In this document: positions 61,103 through 64,000 of the stretch, one piece after another
Numbering within the stretch: position 1 is the first letter of the stretch
How the letters are laid out: every line of letters starts with the position of its first letter
Origin: Falsiroseomonas algicola
GTDB taxonomy: Bacteria > Pseudomonadota > Alphaproteobacteria > Acetobacterales > Acetobacteraceae
Assembly (NCBI RefSeq): GCF_011040385.1
Contig: NZ_JAAIKB010000002.1
Span: 186,001-250,000 of the forward strand
Reading direction: 5' to 3'
DNA: 64,000 nt
Position numbers and translations under genes: made by a program
The notes under the pieces: generated by a model
What the model saw: the letters and a program-made list of their open reading frames with translations, nothing else
Database searches by the model: none
What the model was told of the DNA's origin: nothing

Positions 61103-62247
61103 TTCACCAGCTCCCGCGCGATCACCATGCGCAGCACTTCCGACGCCCCTTCGCCGACGCGGTAGTGGCGAACGTCGCGGTAGAAACGCTCCACCGGCAC
61201 GCCGCGCATCAGCCCGGCGCCGCCATGGATCTGCACCGCGCGATCGGCGACGCGGCCCACCATCTCGCTGCACTGGAGCTTGCAGATGGCGGCGAAATTG
61301 CCGAGCTCCTCCCCCGCCGCCGCCTTGCGCAAGGTCTCGTAGAGGAAGGCGCGTGAAACCTCGATCTCCGCCTTGCTGTCGGCCAGCATCCACTGGATGG
61401 CCTGCCGGTCCGCCAGGCGCTGGCCGAAGGTGCTGCGGTCCTTGGCGTGCGCGATCGACATCTCCAGCAGCCGGTCCGCCGCGCCGACGCAGGCGGCGGA
61501 AACGCCAAGCCTTCCATTGCTCAGCGACCCCATTGCGATGGCGAAGCCCTGGCCGGGATCGCCCAGCAGCGCCTCATCCGGCACCACGCAATCCGTGAAA
61601 GTCAGCTCGCCGAGCTTGATCGCCTCCGACCCGATCGTCGTGTCGATGCGCGTGACGTCGAAGCCCGGTGTCCCCCGCGGCACCAGGAAGGCGCCGATGC
61701 CGCCGCGCGCCCGCTTGGCGGGATCGGTGACGGCCATCACCATCACGACGTCGGCGGCATGGCCGCCGCTGATCCACTGCTTGCGGCCCTCGATCTTCCA
61801 GCCGCCCTCGACCTTCGTCGCGCGCGTCGTGATGGCCGCGGCATCGGATCCCGCGCCGGGTTCCGTCAGCCCGAAGGCGGCGCGGAGCCGCCCGGTCGCG
61901 AGGCCCCTCAGCCAATGCTCCTTCTGCGCAGCCGTGCCGTGGCGCGCGATGGCGATGGGCGTGAGGCCGCTGGTCGCGTCCAGCAGCAGGGTGAAGCAGC
62001 GATGGCTGCGCGCCACTTCCTCCATCACCAGGCAGTAGGTCGGCAGGTCGGCACCGCCGCCGCCATCCGCTTCCGCCAGCAGCATGCCGAGCCAACCCTG
62101 GCCGCGCATCAGGTCCCAGGCGGCGTCGGGGATCTCCCCTTCCGCATCGATGCGCGCCGCGATGGGTTCCAGCTGTTCCATGACGAAGCGGCGGATCGGG
62201 CCGCGCAGCTCCGCGAGTTCGGGGGAGAGTTCAGTGCGCATCGTCAT
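61099..62247 (-). CDS. Acyl-CoA dehydrogenase
   Basis: The 382-residue flavoenzyme introduces a trans-double bond into an acyl-CoA, passing electrons to ETF. Family motifs include FGLTEPGAGSDAAAI (flavin/substrate region) and KQWISGGHAADV. The probable catalytic base is E366 in VGEGASEVLR near the C-terminus, with HGGAGLMRG before it. Chain-length preference is not readable. It sits between two crotonase genes, overlapping both. The start may be 62247 or the ATG at 62241. Confidence 0.92.
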   Translation of the reverse strand: MTMRTELSPELAELRGPIRRFVMEQLEPIAARIDAEGEIPDAAWDLMRGQGWLGMLLAEADGGGGADLPTYCLVMEEVARSHRCFTLLLDATSGLTPIAIARHGTAAQKEHWLRGLATGRLRAAFGLTEPGAGSDAAAITTRATKVEGGWKIEGRKQWISGGHAADVVMVMAVTDPAKRARGGIGAFLVPRGTPGFDVTRIDTTIGSEAIKLGELTFTDCVVPDEALLGDPGQGFAIAMGSLSNGRLGVSAACVGAADRLLEMSIAHAKDRSTFGQRLADRQAIQWMLADSKAEIEVSRAFLYETLRKAAAGEELGNFAAICKLQCSEMVGRVADRAVQIHGGAGLMRGVPVERFYRDVRHYRVGEGASEVLRMVIARELVK

Positions 62248-62950
62248 GGACCTGCGAATGGGCGGCTTCGGCGGCGGCCGCGGCGGCGATGATTCGCGCG
62301 CGCAGCGGGCCGTTCAGCCAGGCCTTGTTGGTGGCATAGGCGGCGTGATCGAGCGTACCCAGCGCGGCCGCCCGCGCCGCCGCCGTAGCATCCAGCGCCA
62401 CATCGTCCTGCACGTCATCGGCGATGCTGCAGGCCAGCGCTGTTTCGGCATCCATCGGCCGGTTCGCCTGCATCAGCCGATGCGCCGCCTGCCGTCCGCC
62501 CCGCGCCTGGATGATGGTGATTCCGAGCGGGGAGGGCATGGCCAGCGCGATCTCCGGCATGCTCACCGATGCGCCTGTCTCGAGAATCACCTCATCCGCC
62601 ATCAGCGCCAGCATGGCGCCGCCGCCGACGCATTTGCCCCGCACCATCGCCACCACGGGCTTCGGGCAATCCAGCACGGCCAGGATGCTCCGCAGCAGCA
62701 GCGCGCGGCGCAGCTTCTTAGCCTCCAGCAGCGGAAGCCCGAGATCCTCCCGCAGATCGGCGCCCGCGCTGAACACGCGGCCGCCCGCGCCGGTGATCAG
62801 CACGCCGCGCACCGCATGGTCGCCCGCCGCATCCTGCAGCGCCGCCACCAGCGCGTCCTGCAGTGCGCGGGACAGCGCATTGGCGGCCTGGGGCCGGTTC
62901 AGGGTCAGGCGGCGCACGCCGCCATCGAGGTCGTCGATCAGAAGGGTCAT
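62231..62950 (-). CDS. Crotonase-family protein with one catalytic glutamate replaced
   Basis: The 239-residue crotonase has LTLNRPQAANALSRAL and a FSAGADLRED oxyanion loop, and keeps E133 (SMPEIA). At the other hydratase glutamate position, the usual GGGxEL reads GGGAML, giving M113. It is therefore probably not a standard hydratase; crotonases with single or no glutamates act as isomerases, hydrolases or dehalogenases. It overlaps the acyl-CoA dehydrogenase gene (start side) and the synthetase stop (ATGA). Likely specific for the acyl-CoA processed in this operon. Confidence 0.82.
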   Translation of the reverse strand: MTLLIDDLDGGVRRLTLNRPQAANALSRALQDALVAALQDAAGDHAVRGVLITGAGGRVFSAGADLREDLGLPLLEAKKLRRALLLRSILAVLDCPKPVVAMVRGKCVGGGAMLALMADEVILETGASVSMPEIALAMPSPLGITIIQARGGRQAAHRLMQANRPMDAETALACSIADDVQDDVALDATAAARAAALGTLDHAAYATNKAWLNGPLRARIIAAAAAAEAAHSQVHDDAH

Positions 62951-64000
62951 GCCGCAGCGTCCCGCGTCACGATCAGCGCGTCCAGCACCCGCACGCTCTG
63001 CGGCAGCACGGCGATGGGGTTCACGTCGATCTCCGCCACCAGGTCGCCGAGATCGGTCGCGAGCCAGGAGAAGCGCGCGATGGCATCCGCCAGCGCCGCA
63101 ATGTCGCAGGCGGGCGCGCCGCGATGGCCATGCAGCAGCGGCGCGAGGCGCAGCGATTCCAATGCCTCGGTCGCCTCCGCGACCGAGATCGGGGGCAGGC
63201 GGAAGGTCACGTCGCGCAGCACTTCCACCAGCGTGCCGCCGAAGCCGATGGTCAGCACGGGGCCGAAGCTCGGGTCGCGCGTCACGCCGAGCAGCATCTC
63301 CTGCCCGCCCGTCACCATCTCCTGCACCAGCACGCCCTCGATCCGCGCCGCCGGGGCGTAGGCGCGGGCGCTGGCCAGGATCGCTGCGACGCCGCTGCGC
63401 ACGGCGTCCTCACCCTGCACGCCGAGCAGCACGCCGCCGGCTTCCGTCTTGTGCGGGATGTCCGGGGACAGGATCTTCAGCGCGACCGGGCTGGCGATCC
63501 GCGCGGCCTGCGCCACGGCGTCCTCCGCCGTCCTCGCCACGTCTTCCCGCGGCCCATGCAGGCCGTAGCAGGCCAGCACGGCGCGCGATGCCGCTTCGCT
63601 CAGTGCGCCGGCGGGGGCGGCTGCCAGCAAGGCCCGCGCCCGCGCCGCATCCAGGCCTTCCGGCCGCGCGGCCGGCGCGGAGCGGCGGCGCAGGAAGGCG
63701 GCCCAATCCATGCTCCGCGCCAGCGCCTGGGCGCAGGGCAGGGGGTCGCGGAACACCGCATGGCCCTCCCGCACCAGCACCTCCGGCGTCAGGGTGGGAT
63801 CGGCGGCGGAGCGCCCGGTCCAGAGGATGGCGACCGGCTTGTCGGCTTCCTCCGACAGCGCCGTGATGGCGCGGATATCGTCATTCGGCGCGATGGTGAT
63901 CACCGGCACCAGCGCATCCACCGCCGGGTCCTCCAGCATGATGCGCGCCGCATTGGCGAAGGTGTCCTTGCTGCCGATGGCGCCAGCGCTCAGGTCGGTC
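62947..64000 (-). CDS. NDP-forming acyl-CoA synthetase/acetate-CoA ligase, C-terminal part (5' end outside window)
   Basis: The frame is open to the window edge; about 350 residues are visible. The C-terminal ATP-grasp part is clear: CYGLHGPREDVA, VALKILSPDIPHKTEAGGV and VQEMVTGGQEMLLGV, then FGPVLTIGFGGTLVEVL. The preceding segment (AGAIGSKDTFANAA at the edge) belongs to the CoA-binding/ligase-CoA domain with fused subunits. It makes acyl-CoA from a free acid with ATP to ADP plus phosphate, via a phosphohistidine that lies outside the window. It is the upstream gene of the acyl-CoA operon (ATGA overlap with the next gene). Confidence 0.87.
   Translation of the reverse strand, partial: TDLSAGAIGSKDTFANAARIMLEDPAVDALVPVITIAPNDDIRAITALSEEADKPVAILWTGRSAADPTLTPEVLVREGHAVFRDPLPCAQALARSMDWAAFLRRRSAPAARPEGLDAARARALLAAAPAGALSEAASRAVLACYGLHGPREDVARTAEDAVAQAARIASPVALKILSPDIPHKTEAGGVLLGVQGEDAVRSGVAAILASARAYAPAARIEGVLVQEMVTGGQEMLLGVTRDPSFGPVLTIGFGGTLVEVLRDVTFRLPPISVAEATEALESLRLAPLLHGHRGAPACDIAALADAIARFSWLATDLGDLVAEIDVNPIAVLPQSVRVLDALIVTRDAAA

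Overview
The window is strongly GC-rich DNA with long shadow reading frames antisense to most genes and start codons that often overlap the previous stop (ATGA, GTGA, TGATG). Gene content resembles a heterotrophic alphaproteobacterium of the Acetobacteraceae (Roseomonas-like): many periplasmic solute receptors of the TTT/Bug, TRAP and peptide-ABC types, a tricarballylate tcuAB pair, the alphaproteobacterial cysI/DUF2849/DUF934 block, and many CoA-ester and amide catabolic enzymes. The taxonomy is an inference; no rRNA, tRNA, phage, transposase or CRISPR array was seen.

Layout. 1-2165 (+): the end of a chemoreceptor-like signalling protein, translationally overlapped by a heme oxygenase, then a ferredoxin-dependent bilin reductase of the PcyA family. 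This is a heme to biliverdin to phycobilin route tied to a signalling protein, and is the most unusual part of the window. 2162-5475: tcuB and tcuA (-) with a divergent GntR regulator (+). 5544-7508: a complete membrane chemoreceptor, followed by five stacked palindromes. 7742-12848: sulfur assimilation (DUF934, cysI, DUF2849, SUMT-type cysG, an Rrf2 regulator, cysK) with shared upstream motifs. 12855-14615: an MsbA-type ABC exporter.

14728-19696 (-): one operon of CoA-transferase, MaoC hydratase and a complete TRAP transporter (receptor, small and large permease), suggesting uptake and CoA activation of an organic acid. 19854-32634 (+): a long cluster with enoyl-CoA hydratase, Gfo/Idh oxidoreductase, SDR, a three-subunit opine/HCN-synthase-type dehydrogenase, a full but physically split peptide-type ABC importer, and an Old Yellow Enzyme-type FMN/FeS/FAD reductase. 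32700-40723 is a mixed region: two Bug receptors, a fumarate reductase-like flavoprotein with a DUF1289 protein, an SDR, an MmgE/PrpD protein, a methyltransferase and CorA.

40837-51490 (+): an IclR regulator with its own palindromic operator, a HyuA-HyuB fusion (hydantoinase/oxoprolinase), a second complete peptide-type ABC importer, and a fumarylacetoacetate hydrolase-family enzyme; a zeta-GST isomerase converges on it. 52198-59948: a GntR regulator divergent from an operon of orphan SBP, dihydropyrimidinase, atypical SDR, DUF1445 (D-glutamate cyclase family), GlcG-like protein, Bug receptor, epimerase and an unknown protein with an HEXXH motif. 59958-60325 looks like the remnant of a larger gene. 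60326-64000 (-): an acyl-CoA catabolic operon (NDP-forming acyl-CoA synthetase, crotonase, acyl-CoA dehydrogenase, crotonase) running off the window edge.

Overall the window is a patchwork of substrate-specific modules, each combining a receptor or transporter, a regulator and a short catabolic route for organic acids, cyclic amides or amino-acid derivatives, next to a sulfur assimilation block and a bilin biosynthesis operon.
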